Source: Bacteroidales bacterium UBA1628 (GTDB lineage Bacteria > Bacteroidota > Bacteroidia > Bacteroidales > UBA932). Taken from it: DNA of 22,080 bases. Positions 7,275-15,961 of this stretch are shown one piece after another. Made by a program: the position numbers and the translations under genes. The notes beneath the pieces are model-generated. The model had not been told where the DNA came from. It did no database searches and was given only the letters and a program-made list of their open reading frames with translations. How positions within the stretch are numbered: the first letter of the stretch is position 1; the number at the start of each line of letters is the position of its first letter. The stretch spans positions 1 through 22,080 of the forward strand of contig DCMG01000102.1 of assembly GCA_002321335.1 (NCBI GenBank), written 5' to 3'.

Positions 7275-8891
7275 ATGGCTGAATTCAAATATGCTCCGAT
7301 GTTCCAGTTGGGACCGGACACAACCGAGTACTACAAGTTGACAAGCGAAGGCGTGTCTCTTGGCGAGTTCGAGGGTCACCCTATTCTCAAGGTGGCTCCA
7401 GAGGCTTTGACGATGCTTGCGAACGCCGCTTTCAGGGATGTGAACTTCCTTCTGAGACCGGCTCACAACCAGCAGGTAGCCAAGATTCTGAGCGATCCTG
7501 AGGCTTCAGACAACGACAAATATGTGGCTCTGCGCTTCCTGCGCAACGCCGAGGTGGCCGCGAAGGGCAAACTGCCTTTCTGCCAGGACACCGGCACGGC
7601 TATCATCCACGGCGAGAAAGGCCAGCAGGTCTGGACAGGCTTCGATGACGCGGAGGCTCTCTCGAAGGGTGTTTACAAGACCTACACCGAGGAGAATCTT
7701 CGCTACAGCCAGAACGCCCCTCTGGACATGTACAAGGAGATCAACACGAAGTGCAACCTTCCTGCCCAGATCGACATCGAGGCCGAGGAGGGTATGGAAT
7801 ATAAATTCCTCTGCGTCGTGAAGGGTGGCGGATCCGCCAACAAGACCTACCTCTACCAGATGACAAAAGCAGTGCTCAATCCTGGCACTCTCGTGCCGTT
7901 CCTTGTCGAGAAGATGAAGACTCTCGGAACGGCTGCCTGCCCTCCTTACCACATCGCTTTCGTGATTGGTGGTACATCAGCCGAGAAGAACCTTCTTACG
8001 GTCAAGCTGGCTTCCACGCATTACTATGACGCTCTGCCTACGACCGGTGATGAGACCGGACGAGCTTTCCGTGATATCGAGCTTGAGAAGCAGGTGCTTG
8101 AGGAGGCCTACAAGATCGGCCTCGGAGCACAGTTCGGAGGCAAATACTTCGCGCATGACGTTCGTATCATCCGTCTGCCTCGCCACGGAGCGAGCTGCCC
8201 GATCGGACTTGGAGTAAGCTGCTCGGCTGACCGCAACATCAAAGCAAAGATCAATAAGGATGGTGTCTGGATCGAGAAACTGGACGATAACCCAACGCAG
8301 TGGATTCCAGAGTCTTTGCGTAACGCCGGAGAGGGTGAAGGAGTTGTCGTTGACCTTGACAAGCCGATGAGCGAGATCTGCAAGCTCCTCAGCCAGTACC
8401 CAGTCTCAACCCGCTTGAGCCTTAACGGAACCATCATCGTGGCCCGTGACATCGCTCACGCCCGCCTCAAGGAGAGACTTGACAGAGGAGAGGACCTTCC
8501 ACAATACTTCAAGGATCATCCTGTCTTCTACGCTGGTCCGGCCAAGACCCCTGCTGGAATGGCCTGCGGCTCAATGGGACCTACCACGGCGAACCGCATG
8601 GATCCTTATGTCGATCTCTTCCAGGATCACGGCGGCAGCATGATCATGATCGCCAAGGGCAACCGCACCCAGGTTGTCACTGATGCCTGCAAGAAGCACG
8701 GTGGTTTCTACCTTGGCTCTATCGGTGGCCCTGCGGCAGTCCTCTCCTACGAGAGCATCAAGAGCATCGAGTGCGTTGAATATCCTGACCTCGGAATGGA
8801 GGCCATCTGGAAGATCCGCGTGGAGAACTTCCCGGCCTTCATCCTCGTTGATGACAAGGGTAACGACTTCTTCAAACAGCTTGGACTATAG
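7275..8891 (+). CDS. fumA: Fumarate hydratase, class I ([4Fe-4S], FumA/FumB type)
   Basis: A 538-residue class I fumarase that interconverts fumarate and malate in the cytoplasm, for the TCA cycle or, in Bacteroidota, the reductive branch to succinate. It aligns from end to end with the E. coli FumA/B type (548 residues). The three cluster cysteines fall at nearly the same places: Cys103 in PFCQDTGTA, Cys222 in [10 protein letters not shown], and Cys316 in [14 protein letters not shown]. The C-terminal domain carries [16 protein letters not shown] and the GGPAAVL loop. It is a fused alpha/beta form, not the split TtdA/TtdB type. The ATG lies 24 bases after prfB with no promoter match between them, so it is probably read from the prfB promoter. 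A terminator follows directly. The oxygen-sensitive cluster fits an anaerobe. Confidence 0.96.
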   Translation: MAEFKYAPMFQLGPDTTEYYKLTSEGVSLGEFEGHPILKVAPEALTMLANAAFRDVNFLLRPAHNQQVAKILSDPEASDNDKYVALRFLRNAEVAAKGKLPFCQDTGTAIIHGEKGQQVWTGFDDAEALSKGVYKTYTEENLRYSQNAPLDMYKEINTKCNLPAQIDIEAEEGMEYKFLCVVKGGGSANKTYLYQMTKAVLNPGTLVPFLVEKMKTLGTAACPPYHIAFVIGGTSAEKNLLTVKLASTHYYDALPTTGDETGRAFRDIELEKQVLEEAYKIGLGAQFGGKYFAHDVRIIRLPRHGASCPIGLGVSCSADRNIKAKINKDGVWIEKLDDNPTQWIPESLRNAGEGEGVVVDLDKPMSEICKLLSQYPVSTRLSLNGTIIVARDIAHARLKERLDRGEDLPQYFKDHPVFYAGPAKTPAGMACGSMGPTTANRMDPYVDLFQDHGGSMIMIAKGNRTQVVTDACKKHGGFYLGSIGGPAAVLSYESIKSIECVEYPDLGMEAIWKIRVENFPAFILVDDKGNDFFKQLGL

Positions 8892-8899
8892 CGAACTGA

Positions 8900-8943
8900 A
8901 ACGGGGCACCGCACTGTTGAGTTATCTGCGGTGACCCGTTTTT
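8900..8943 (+). terminator. Rho-independent terminator after fumarase
   Basis: aacggg (8900-8905) pairs with cccgtt (8935-8940) and caccgca (8907-8913) pairs with tgcggtg (8927-8933), separated by one G/A mismatch. A run of T (8939-8943) follows. It begins 9 bases past the fumarase stop codon and separates that gene from the glycosidase cluster. Confidence 0.85.
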
Positions 8944-8966
8944 ACACTTTGAAAAAATGAATTAGG

Positions 8967-10661
8967 ATGAAAAATATTATCACCCTGATGATTGCGGTTG
9001 TTCTGCCAATCCTTACGACAGCGCGGCCGCAATCTACATTTAAGTTGGACTGGGCATCGACCGGATCGCACTGCGTCATCGGTGGCGGCCAGTCATTGGA
9101 GTTTCAGAAGAAAGCCTTCAATCATTCTGCCTGGCGTGGGGAGAAAGTGTTTGCCCAGGCAGTGATTTCGTCCGACTCGGAACTGAAGGACGTGACGTTG
9201 TCTGTTTCCGATCTGCGTAACGGGAAATCCGTGATTTCTTCCGAGAACATCACTCTTCAGTTTGTCGGTTTCGTCGTCTCGGATTTGCTTGACACAACCA
9301 AATATGGCCAGTGCGGTTCCCGGGAAGATAAGTCCAAGTGGGGCGAAGTGCTTGTCGCTGACGTGCTTGATCTAACGGAGTCCATGAATATCCCGGCAGG
9401 GCGCAGGCAGCCTGTCTGGATGACTGTAGGCGTGCCTTCAGATGCGAAGCCTGGAAAATACTCAGGCCGGCTGACCGTCTCATCAGCCGGTGCGAAGTCC
9501 CGCAGCCTTAATGTGGAACTGGTAGTGTCCGGGCATATTCTTCCGCCGGCCCGCGAATGGGCGTTCCATCTGGACCTATGGCAGAATCCATATTCTGTGG
9601 CGCGCTATGCGGGTGTTCCGCTTTGGAGCGACGCTCATTTCGAGGCTATGCGTCCGGTTATGAAGATGTTGGCTGACGCGGGGCAGAAATCTGTAACGGC
9701 CACCATCATGAACCGCCCGTGGAACGGTCAGACCGAAGACGCGTTCGGCTCGATGGTCACGAAAATCCGCCGCATTGACGGCACATGGCTTTACGACTAC
9801 ACGATATTCGACCGTTGGGTGGAGTTTATGTTCTCACTGGGAATAGACCGGCAGATTAACTGCTACTCAATGATCCCGTGGGCGTTGTCGTTTGACTATT
9901 ACGATCAGGCTACATCATCGAACGTTACATTTCAGGCCGCTCCCGGCAGCCCTGAGTACAATGATTATTGGGGATCTTTCATCGCTGACTTCGCCCGTCA
10001 TCTGAAGTCGAAAGGTTGGTTTGAGAAGACTATGATCGCGATGGACGAACGGCCGTTGGAGTCGATGCAGGCTGTCCTCGGACTTATCCGCAAGGTCGAG
10101 CCGGATTTCAAGATCTCCCTTGCCGGAAGCTATCACGAGCCTGTGATTTACGACATTGTCGATTTCAGCGAGACATTCTCCGGAAAGGAAGAATTTCCGG
10201 AATCCGTCAAGGCCAAAAGGAAAGAACTTGGCTTGACAACGACCTTCTACACCTGCTGCGCCGAGGCCTATCCTAATCTATTTGTGATCTCCGACCCTGA
10301 CGAGGCCACGTGGCTTGGGTGGTTTGCCCAGGCCGATAACTACGACGGCTATCTCCGCTGGGCCTACAACAGCTGGACTTTGGATCCTCTGGCTGACGCC
10401 CGTTTCCGCACCTGGCCTGCCGGTGACTGCTTTGTGGTCTATCCCGAAGGTCGCGGCAGCGTTCATCTCGCCAAACTCACCGAGGGCATCCAGGACTTCG
10501 AGAAGGTTCGCATCCTCCGTGATCAGTGGCAGAAGGAAGGCAATGAGGCCGAACTCGCAGCCCTGTCCGAAGTCCTGAAAGGTTTCACGAAGGAGAATAT
10601 TCTCGAAGAAGGACCGGTTAAAGCCCTCAGCGCCGCCAAGATTTTCATTGACAAGAAGTAA
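8967..10661 (+). CDS. Secreted GH123-family (DUF4091) glycoside hydrolase-like protein
   Basis: A 564-residue protein with a signal peptide at about 1-20 (hydrophobic IITLMIAVVLPILTTA), so it acts in the periplasm or outside. An N-terminal beta-sandwich-like part (about 25-190) is followed by a barrel-like catalytic domain (about 195-540) with the GH123/DUF4091 look, including a C-terminal stretch with AYNSW, LDPLADARFRTWPAGD and YPEG. GH123 enzymes known to me are beta-N-acetylgalactosaminidases that use an adjacent Asp-Glu pair and the substrate's acetamido group. Here that pair is probably Asp360-Glu361 in AMDERP. The substrate is not proven by sequence. No clear promoter was found upstream. 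It precedes the GH31 gene by 145 bases, and together they look like a small glycan-degradation pair without SusC/SusD partners here. Confidence 0.82.
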   Translation: MKNIITLMIAVVLPILTTARPQSTFKLDWASTGSHCVIGGGQSLEFQKKAFNHSAWRGEKVFAQAVISSDSELKDVTLSVSDLRNGKSVISSENITLQFVGFVVSDLLDTTKYGQCGSREDKSKWGEVLVADVLDLTESMNIPAGRRQPVWMTVGVPSDAKPGKYSGRLTVSSAGAKSRSLNVELVVSGHILPPAREWAFHLDLWQNPYSVARYAGVPLWSDAHFEAMRPVMKMLADAGQKSVTATIMNRPWNGQTEDAFGSMVTKIRRIDGTWLYDYTIFDRWVEFMFSLGIDRQINCYSMIPWALSFDYYDQATSSNVTFQAAPGSPEYNDYWGSFIADFARHLKSKGWFEKTMIAMDERPLESMQAVLGLIRKVEPDFKISLAGSYHEPVIYDIVDFSETFSGKEEFPESVKAKRKELGLTTTFYTCCAEAYPNLFVISDPDEATWLGWFAQADNYDGYLRWAYNSWTLDPLADARFRTWPAGDCFVVYPEGRGSVHLAKLTEGIQDFEKVRILRDQWQKEGNEAELAALSEVLKGFTKENILEEGPVKALSAAKIFIDKK

Positions 10662-10668
10662 ACGTTCT

Positions 10669-10700
10669 TCTGAAGTTATACCGTAAAATCATTAAATTTG
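10669..10700 (+). promoter_or_regulatory. Probable promoter of the GH31 gene
   Basis: TAAATTTG at 10693-10700 is an exact TAnnTTTG -7 element. TCTG at 10669-10672 is a 3-of-4 match to the -33 TTTG with 20-base spacing. Transcription would start near 10706, leaving a leader of about 100 nt before the GH31 ATG. A ten-codon frame (10778-10810) overlaps that ATG, but I do not count it as a gene. Confidence 0.6.
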
Positions 10701-10806
10701 CTTCCCGAACCTTGGGCGGTGATGTCAGGGTTGTCGAAAACTTTTTTGCTGAGGGACTGAAACGTCTGACAAACCAAATGAAATACCAGGTTCATGAAAA
10801 AGGATT

Positions 10807-13545
10807 ATGAAACTATTTGTTTTGAGATTATCGGCTATCTGCGCGTCGTGCGTTTTGATGACGTTTTCGGCTTCGGCGCAGAACTCTGGAGATGATCCAG
10901 TGGCTGATTCAAGGACTGTTGTCATTTCTGGAAACGCTAGGTTCACGGTGCTTGAGAGCCGGTTGGTGCGTATGGAATGGGCGGCTGACGGGCAGTTTGA
11001 GGACAGAGCCACGCTTGGAGTTGTAAACAGAAAGCTGCCTGTTCCTGCCTATTCGGTTCGGAAATCAGGCAAGAAACTGACGATCAAGACCTCGGACCTT
11101 GCCCTGACATATTCTGGAAACGAGAAATTCGATGAGAAGAATTTGAGTGTGACGTTCCGGATGGCGGATCCCACCGCTAGGATGGGCTTCAAAACCGTGA
11201 CTTGGCATCCGGGAATGGATGACAGCGGCAACCTGCTTGGCACCACGAGAACCCTTGACGGCTGTGACGGAGTCAAGACCAAGGAACCGTACGACAAAGG
11301 CGTTGTCTCGCGTGATGGCTGGGCGGTTCTTGATGAGTCTGACAGACAGGTGTTTGTACCGGTTGACTCGGATTGGAAACTCTGGGTGGCCGACCGCGAT
11401 TCCACAGACAGGCAGGATCTTTACCTGTTCGCCTACGGCCACGACTACAAAGCCGCTGTCTCTGACTTCACAAAGATAGGCGGACGCATCCCGATGCCAC
11501 CGAAATATGCCCTCGGCTACTGGTGGTGCCGTTTCTGGCAATATTCAGACTTCGAATTCGTGGGGCTCGGAAAGGAGATCCGTTCACTGGACATCCCGAT
11601 AGACGTGATGGTTCTGGACATGGACTGGCACGAGACGTGGTCTCTGAGAAAGCGCAACGCTCCGAAGGATGAGTTCGGCCAGCGGATCGGCTGGACGGGC
11701 TACACTTGGCAGAAGAAGCTTTTCCCTAATCCGGCAAATTGTCTCCAAGACCTTCACAATCTTGGACTTAAAACAACCCTGAATCTTCATCCAGCATCCG
11801 GAATCCAACCTTACGAGGAGCCTTACGACCGCTTTGTCAAAGACTATCTCTCAAGGACTGATGAATATGATGGCCCGAAGGGCTACGTCAATCCGGACGG
11901 AACCAAGGCTCCCGTGCCGTTCCGGATGGATGACATCAACTGGGCTGACGCCTATTTCAACTCCGTTATCCGTCCGTTCGAGCGTCAGGGAGTTGACTTC
12001 TGGTGGCTTGACTGGCAGCAGTGGAAGTTCAGCAAGTATATTCCCGGACTCAACAACACTTTCTGGCTTAATTACACCTTCTTCAATGACATGGTGCGCC
12101 AGTCTGCCGATCAGGGAATATACGCCCGCCGCCCGATGATCTACCATCGTTGGGGAGGCGTCGGAAGCCACCGCTACCAGATAGGCTTCTCTGGTGACTG
12201 CCTTGCATCGTGGCAGGTGCTTGGCTATCTGCCATATTTCACTGCCACCGCGTCCAATGTGGGGTACGGTTACTGGGGACATGACATCGGAGGCCACCTC
12301 CAACCTAAGGGAGTCAAGGCGACCGATCCGGAACTCTACACCAGATGGCTCCAGTCCGGAGTGTTCACTCCCATATTCAAGACCCATTCGACTAAGGACT
12401 TGACGATGGAGAAGCGGTTCTGGGTGTTCCCGGATCATTTCGATGCGATGCGCGCGGCAGTCAGACTTCGCTACGACCTCTCACCGTACATCTATGGCGC
12501 CGCCCGCAAGGCCTACGACACAGGCATCTCGATGTGCCGCCCTCTTTATTATGAATATCCTGAAGCGCCTCAGGCCTACGATTTCACTCAGGAGTATCTC
12601 TTTGGAAATGACATTCTTGCGACCGTTGTCTGCGAGCCTGTGGATTCCGTTACGGGACTGGCGAAGCGTGTGATGTGGTTCCCGGAGGGCGACGATTGGT
12701 ACGATGCGGCCAGCGGAACGCTCTTCAAAGGAGGTCTGATTGACACTTTGGAATATACCGTCTGCGAGAATCCGTACTACATCAAGGCCGGAGCCGTCAT
12801 TCCCATGGCTTCGGGCAAGATCAAATCTCTTGAGGAAAAGGACAACACGTTGAAACTATTTGTGGCTCCGGGCGATGGCGAAAGCACCGTTTCCGTCTAT
12901 GAGGACGATGGCGCGACACAGGCGTACGGCACTGAATATGCCACCACGCTTGTCCGCAAGGTTTCCGATGCATCTTCTGTGAGAGTCACTGTCGCCCCTC
13001 GTCACGGAAATTACCGTGGAATAGACCCTGATCGTCGTGTGCAGGTTGTTCTCGCAGGTGTTTTCGCACCGGAAAAGGTGACGGTGAACGGTGTTGAGGT
13101 GCCATATTCCCGTTTCGCCGCCCACAATGCGGAAGTGTCCGGAAAGAATGCCGAGTGGGGGTACGAAGGGGCGGATCTCTCCGCTGCCCTCTATCTCCCG
13201 GAGACCCCTGCCTCCGAAGAACTTGTGGTTGAGTTCTCTTTCAATGAATATGCCGCCTCGCACCGTGATCTCCTGAACGGAAAGAAGGGCTTGATGCACA
13301 GAATGATGGACATCACCCCTGAGGCCAAGTTGGTTTTCGGGAAATATGTCGATGCCTACATGATGCTTCCGGATCCGTTCCTTGCTCTCGCGCAATGCGC
13401 CAGCTTCATTAACGAGGATCCTCAGAATGCTGGGAAGTATCTTGAGAAGATTGACACGGCGTCCCTTATGGCTGATTTAGCTGATTATGAAAAGATTCCG
13501 GCTGACTTCGTGGTCAAGGTCAAGGCGCAGGTCGGTGCGGAATAG
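10807..13545 (+). CDS. Secreted glycoside hydrolase family 31 (alpha-glycosidase)
   Basis: A 912-residue GH31 enzyme that retains configuration while cleaving alpha-glycosides. A signal peptide (about 1-25, ending SASA before QN) sends it to the periplasm. Domains in order: N-terminal beta sandwich (about 30-225), catalytic barrel (about 230-590) starting with YWWCRFWQYSD, proximal and distal C-terminal sheets, and a helical tail (about 825-912). The likely nucleophile is Asp402 in WWLDWQQ and the acid/base is Asp464 in GFSGD, followed by NVGYGYWGHDIGGH. The substrate cannot be fixed: alpha-glucosidase, alpha-xylosidase, alpha-galactosidase and alpha-GalNAcase activities all occur in GH31. 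It has its own promoter and runs into the ManA-like gene with a 17-base gap. Confidence 0.93.
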   Translation: MKLFVLRLSAICASCVLMTFSASAQNSGDDPVADSRTVVISGNARFTVLESRLVRMEWAADGQFEDRATLGVVNRKLPVPAYSVRKSGKKLTIKTSDLALTYSGNEKFDEKNLSVTFRMADPTARMGFKTVTWHPGMDDSGNLLGTTRTLDGCDGVKTKEPYDKGVVSRDGWAVLDESDRQVFVPVDSDWKLWVADRDSTDRQDLYLFAYGHDYKAAVSDFTKIGGRIPMPPKYALGYWWCRFWQYSDFEFVGLGKEIRSLDIPIDVMVLDMDWHETWSLRKRNAPKDEFGQRIGWTGYTWQKKLFPNPANCLQDLHNLGLKTTLNLHPASGIQPYEEPYDRFVKDYLSRTDEYDGPKGYVNPDGTKAPVPFRMDDINWADAYFNSVIRPFERQGVDFWWLDWQQWKFSKYIPGLNNTFWLNYTFFNDMVRQSADQGIYARRPMIYHRWGGVGSHRYQIGFSGDCLASWQVLGYLPYFTATASNVGYGYWGHDIGGHLQPKGVKATDPELYTRWLQSGVFTPIFKTHSTKDLTMEKRFWVFPDHFDAMRAAVRLRYDLSPYIYGAARKAYDTGISMCRPLYYEYPEAPQAYDFTQEYLFGNDILATVVCEPVDSVTGLAKRVMWFPEGDDWYDAASGTLFKGGLIDTLEYTVCENPYYIKAGAVIPMASGKIKSLEEKDNTLKLFVAPGDGESTVSVYEDDGATQAYGTEYATTLVRKVSDASSVRVTVAPRHGNYRGIDPDRRVQVVLAGVFAPEKVTVNGVEVPYSRFAAHNAEVSGKNAEWGYEGADLSAALYLPETPASEELVVEFSFNEYAASHRDLLNGKKGLMHRMMDITPEAKLVFGKYVDAYMMLPDPFLALAQCASFINEDPQNAGKYLEKIDTASLMADLADYEKIPADFVVKVKAQVGAE

Positions 13546-13562
13546 TGATAATATTCAAGAAT

Positions 13563-14603
13563 ATGGAAGACAATAACAGGAAACTCTACCCTCTGAGGTT
13601 TGTGGATGAAGGCGCGGATGTGCCTTGGGGACACGTCAGTTACCAGATCGCCGACCTTGGGTTCAAGGATTCGATGATAGACAACGGTTGGTTCGGAGGC
13701 AATACCCTGAGCGAACTTATGGGAACGTATCTGGAGAGAGTGGTCGGGGATGATGTGTTTGAGTTTTATGGCCTTCAATTTCCAGTGATGGTGAAGGTTA
13801 TCAACGTGACGGGTTGGCAGCCCCTTCAGATGAACGCTTCCGATGACATCGCAGCAGAAAGGTACGATTCGTTCGGCAAGACCGCCTTATGGTATGTTCA
13901 GGAGGCCGCTCAGGATTCTGAGTTGTTGCTGGGCTTCAACTGTGACATCGATCCGGCCGAGTTCTACGCAAGGTGTCAGGACGGGACAGTCAAAGAAGTC
14001 TTGAATGTTGTCAGGCCGCATAAAGGCGAAGCGTTCCTGATAAAACCGGGAACCGTTTTCGCTGCCGGTCCGGGACTAAAGATCGTGGAGATCGCCGAGA
14101 GCTCTGAACTTGTGTTCAATCTCCATAATTGGGGCGTGGAACTGCCTGGTTCAGAGGAACTGCTGCTTGAGGAAGCCTTCGATCTGATTGATTTCCGGAA
14201 ATATGCTCCTGAACCCATCACGGGAGACAAATTGGCCGTCTGTCCTGAATTTGTGGTCACGAAACTCAATCTGAAGGATGGACTCCACATATTCTCGGAG
14301 CAGCCGGGTAGTTTCGCTGTCTATTACTGCGCTTCCGGTGAGGCGACCGTCCAGATTCCGGTAGAGAATGACAAAGGCTCAAGGAGTGTGGAATCATATT
14401 CGTTGAAATCAGGCCACTCCATTCTGGTTCCGTCTGAGTTAAACGACTTTTTCCTTATTCCGGCAGCCAGTGAAACAATTTTGCTGGAAACATTGGTGGA
14501 GAAGCGTCTTGTGAAGGATTCGTACACGAATCAGGAGGTTGAGCCGGGCTCCTTTGTCGAGGCCGAGGCCCCGGATCCGCATATTCGTGAATGGAACAGT
14601 TGA
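13563..14603 (+). CDS. Class I phosphomannose isomerase-like protein lacking the metal site
   Basis: A 346-residue double-cupin protein of the ManA class I fold. The overall pattern is clear: an N-terminal PWGH segment, NGWFGGNTLSELM, FPVMVKVI, then FGKTALWYV, KGEAFLIKPGTV, and a second cupin half. In active enzymes the zinc is held by Gln and His in QxHP, Glu in GKTExWY, and His in GTxHAxG. Here the positions read QMN (Gln89 kept, His replaced by Asn91), GKTALWY (Glu replaced by Ala108) and GTVFAAG (His replaced by Phe166). Ordinary mannose-6-phosphate isomerase activity is therefore unlikely, though a sugar-binding or regulatory role is possible. I chose ATG 13563; a GTG at 13545 overlaps the GH31 stop. 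The next gene starts two bases after its stop. Confidence 0.82.
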   Translation: MEDNNRKLYPLRFVDEGADVPWGHVSYQIADLGFKDSMIDNGWFGGNTLSELMGTYLERVVGDDVFEFYGLQFPVMVKVINVTGWQPLQMNASDDIAAERYDSFGKTALWYVQEAAQDSELLLGFNCDIDPAEFYARCQDGTVKEVLNVVRPHKGEAFLIKPGTVFAAGPGLKIVEIAESSELVFNLHNWGVELPGSEELLLEEAFDLIDFRKYAPEPITGDKLAVCPEFVVTKLNLKDGLHIFSEQPGSFAVYYCASGEATVQIPVENDKGSRSVESYSLKSGHSILVPSELNDFFLIPAASETILLETLVEKRLVKDSYTNQEVEPGSFVEAEAPDPHIREWNS

Positions 14604-14605
14604 AT

Positions 14606-15061
14606 ATGGCTGACACAGAAAGAATTGATAAGGTGCTGTGGGCTATTCGTGTGTTCAAGACCCGCACCGAGGCCACGGATGCCTGCAAGGGCGGCAAGGT
14701 TAAGATCGGTGGAGTCAACGCCAAGCCTTCCAGAATGTTGAAAGTTGGAGATGTGGTGGAAATCCGCAAGGGAGCCGTGCAGTATTCGTACAGAATCAAG
14801 CGGTTGACCGACCACCGTCTTGGTGCGAAGCTGGTCCCGGACTATGCCGAGAACCTTACCCCGCAATCCGAGATAGACAAGCTGAAGGCTCCCGTTGAGA
14901 CCTTCTTCCTCCGCAGAGATCCCGGTGCCGGCCGCCCGACCAAGAAAGACCGCCGCGCCATGGAGGAAGCATGGGACGAGATCGACTATACCAACGACCT
15001 CGGCGACATTCCTGATGACATCGCCGAGCGCTTCGGCCTCACCGACGATGATGATTTGTAG
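14606..15061 (+). CDS. hslR: S4-domain RNA-binding protein, Hsp15 family
   Basis: A 151-residue protein with an N-terminal S4 domain: ERIDKVLWAIRVFKTRTEA, then ACKGGKVKIGGVNAKPSRML and VGDVVEIRKG (about 5-65). In E. coli, Hsp15 binds stalled 50S subunits that still carry peptidyl-tRNA and helps recycle them. The C-terminal part (about 95-151) is charged: a basic GRPTKKDRR segment precedes a very acidic end, DDDDL. I chose ATG 14606 because it gives the usual family start MADTERIDK; an in-frame ATG at 14591 lies inside the preceding gene. Only two bases separate it from the ManA-like gene, so the two are likely co-transcribed, although no functional link is evident. Confidence 0.87.
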   Translation: MADTERIDKVLWAIRVFKTRTEATDACKGGKVKIGGVNAKPSRMLKVGDVVEIRKGAVQYSYRIKRLTDHRLGAKLVPDYAENLTPQSEIDKLKAPVETFFLRRDPGAGRPTKKDRRAMEEAWDEIDYTNDLGDIPDDIAERFGLTDDDDL

Positions 15062-15110
15062 TGGGGTATTTGGGTGTTTGTGATGTGTAATTCGTTGACT
15101 TGCAATTGAA

Positions 15111-15154
15111 TAAAGAATCGTCTATAGTGGTAACAAACTAAAGACGATTCTTTA
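15111..15154. terminator. Convergent hairpin between hslR and the rubrerythrin gene
   Basis: taaagaatcgtct (15111-15123) and agacgattcttta (15142-15154) form a perfect 13-bp stem with an 18-base loop. It lies between two convergent genes. The A/T-rich base of the stem gives only a short T-run in each direction, so termination strength is uncertain. Confidence 0.7.
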
Positions 15155-15187
15155 ATGTGCTTGAGATCAGTGGATTATCCTCCACCG

Positions 15188-15742
15188 TTACTTGCCGAAG
15201 TAGCGTGTGAGAAGGCCGTAGAATCCGGCGCCGTGACGGGCTTCGTCCTTGGCCATTTCGTGTACGGTGTCGTGGATGGCGTCGTAGCCGAGCTGCTTGG
15301 CTCTGGTGGCGATTGCGAGTTTGCCTTCGCATGCACCGGCCTCGGCCTGGTAACGTTTCTCAAGATTGGTCTTGGTGTCCCAGACAACATCTCCGAGAAG
15401 TTCAGCGAACTTGGATGCGTGCTCAGCTTCCTCGAAAGCGTACCTCTTGAACGCCTCGGCAATCTCAGGATAGCCCTCGCGCTCGGCCTGGCGGCTCATG
15501 GCGAGGTACATACCTACTTCACTGCACTCTCCGTTGAAATGATCCCTCAGACCCTGGACAACTTCCTTGTCCTCTACCTGTCCGTCACCGATGTGGTGCT
15601 CGCAGGCCCACTGCGGCTTGCCACCGTCATCCTTGATCTCGACGAACTTGCTCGCAGGGGCGTGGCACTGAGGGCATTCTGCAGGAGGGTTCTCACCTTC
15701 GTAAACATAACCGCAAACCAGACATCTGAATTTCTTTTTCAT
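15188..15742 (-). CDS. Reverse rubrerythrin (rubredoxin domain at the N-terminus)
   Basis: A 184-residue diiron protein that probably reduces hydrogen peroxide (NADH-dependent peroxidase in characterised relatives) to protect an anaerobe. The domain order is reversed relative to classical rubrerythrin: a rubredoxin-like iron site comes first, with Cys7-x2-Cys10 and Cys23-x2-Cys26, then a linker with WACEHHIG, then a ferritin-like four-helix bundle. The bundle carries the expected carboxylates in [10 protein letters not shown] (Glu72, Glu75), FEEAEHA (Glu104-His108) and DEARHGAGF. No signal peptide is present, so it is cytoplasmic. It has an excellent promoter (15799-15829) and an inverted repeat at the likely transcription start. 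It runs divergently from addB and convergently with hslR. Confidence 0.95.
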   Translation of the reverse strand: MKKKFRCLVCGYVYEGENPPAECPQCHAPASKFVEIKDDGGKPQWACEHHIGDGQVEDKEVVQGLRDHFNGECSEVGMYLAMSRQAEREGYPEIAEAFKRYAFEEAEHASKFAELLGDVVWDTKTNLEKRYQAEAGACEGKLAIATRAKQLGYDAIHDTVHEMAKDEARHGAGFYGLLTRYFGK

Positions 15743-15773
15743 AACAAAATCAATTTAAGTCAAACAAAAGTAA

Positions 15774-15791
15774 AACGATAAAGCATCGTTT
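15774..15791. promoter_or_regulatory. Inverted repeat at the rubrerythrin transcription start
   Basis: aaacgat (15774-15780) and atcgttt (15785-15791) form a perfect 7-bp inverted repeat with the 4-base spacer aagc. On the leftward strand it begins about 8 bases after the -7 element, so it covers roughly +1 to +18. It could be an operator for a redox regulator or a 5' mRNA hairpin. It does not match the Fur/PerR consensus that I know. Confidence 0.4.
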
Positions 15792-15798
15792 GATGTCG

Positions 15799-15829
15799 CA
15801 AAGTTAATGCCAATATTTGAATTTACAAA
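15799..15829 (-). promoter_or_regulatory. Promoter of the rubrerythrin gene
   Basis: On the leftward strand TTTG (15826-15829) and TAACTTTG (15799-15806) are exact matches to the Bacteroidota -33 and -7 elements with an ideal 19-base spacing. The mRNA leader would be about 50 nt. Confidence 0.85.
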
Positions 15830-15911
15830 ATAGAATTATTCAAAATTAGGAATATTTTCAAAAAAATTGAGAAAATCTTTCTTTGTGCTGAGTTATGGCA
15901 CAAACTCCGGT

Positions 15912-15919
15912 TATCTTTG
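15912..15919 (+). promoter_or_regulatory. -7 element of the addBA promoter
   Basis: TATCTTTG matches TAnnTTTG exactly and lies 42 bases before the addB ATG. No good -33 TTTG sits at the usual distance; one at 15882-15885 is too far (26 bases). An A-rich stretch upstream may help. The region is shared with the divergent rubrerythrin promoter. Confidence 0.5.
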
Positions 15920-15961
15920 CAGCAAGAAATTAATTTACTATATTCGTTAAAACTTACCGAT

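Noticed and set aside
10778..10810. Ten-codon upstream frame overlapping the GH31 start
   Set aside because: Too short, no ribosome-binding signal, and no sign of leader-peptide character such as repeated codons.
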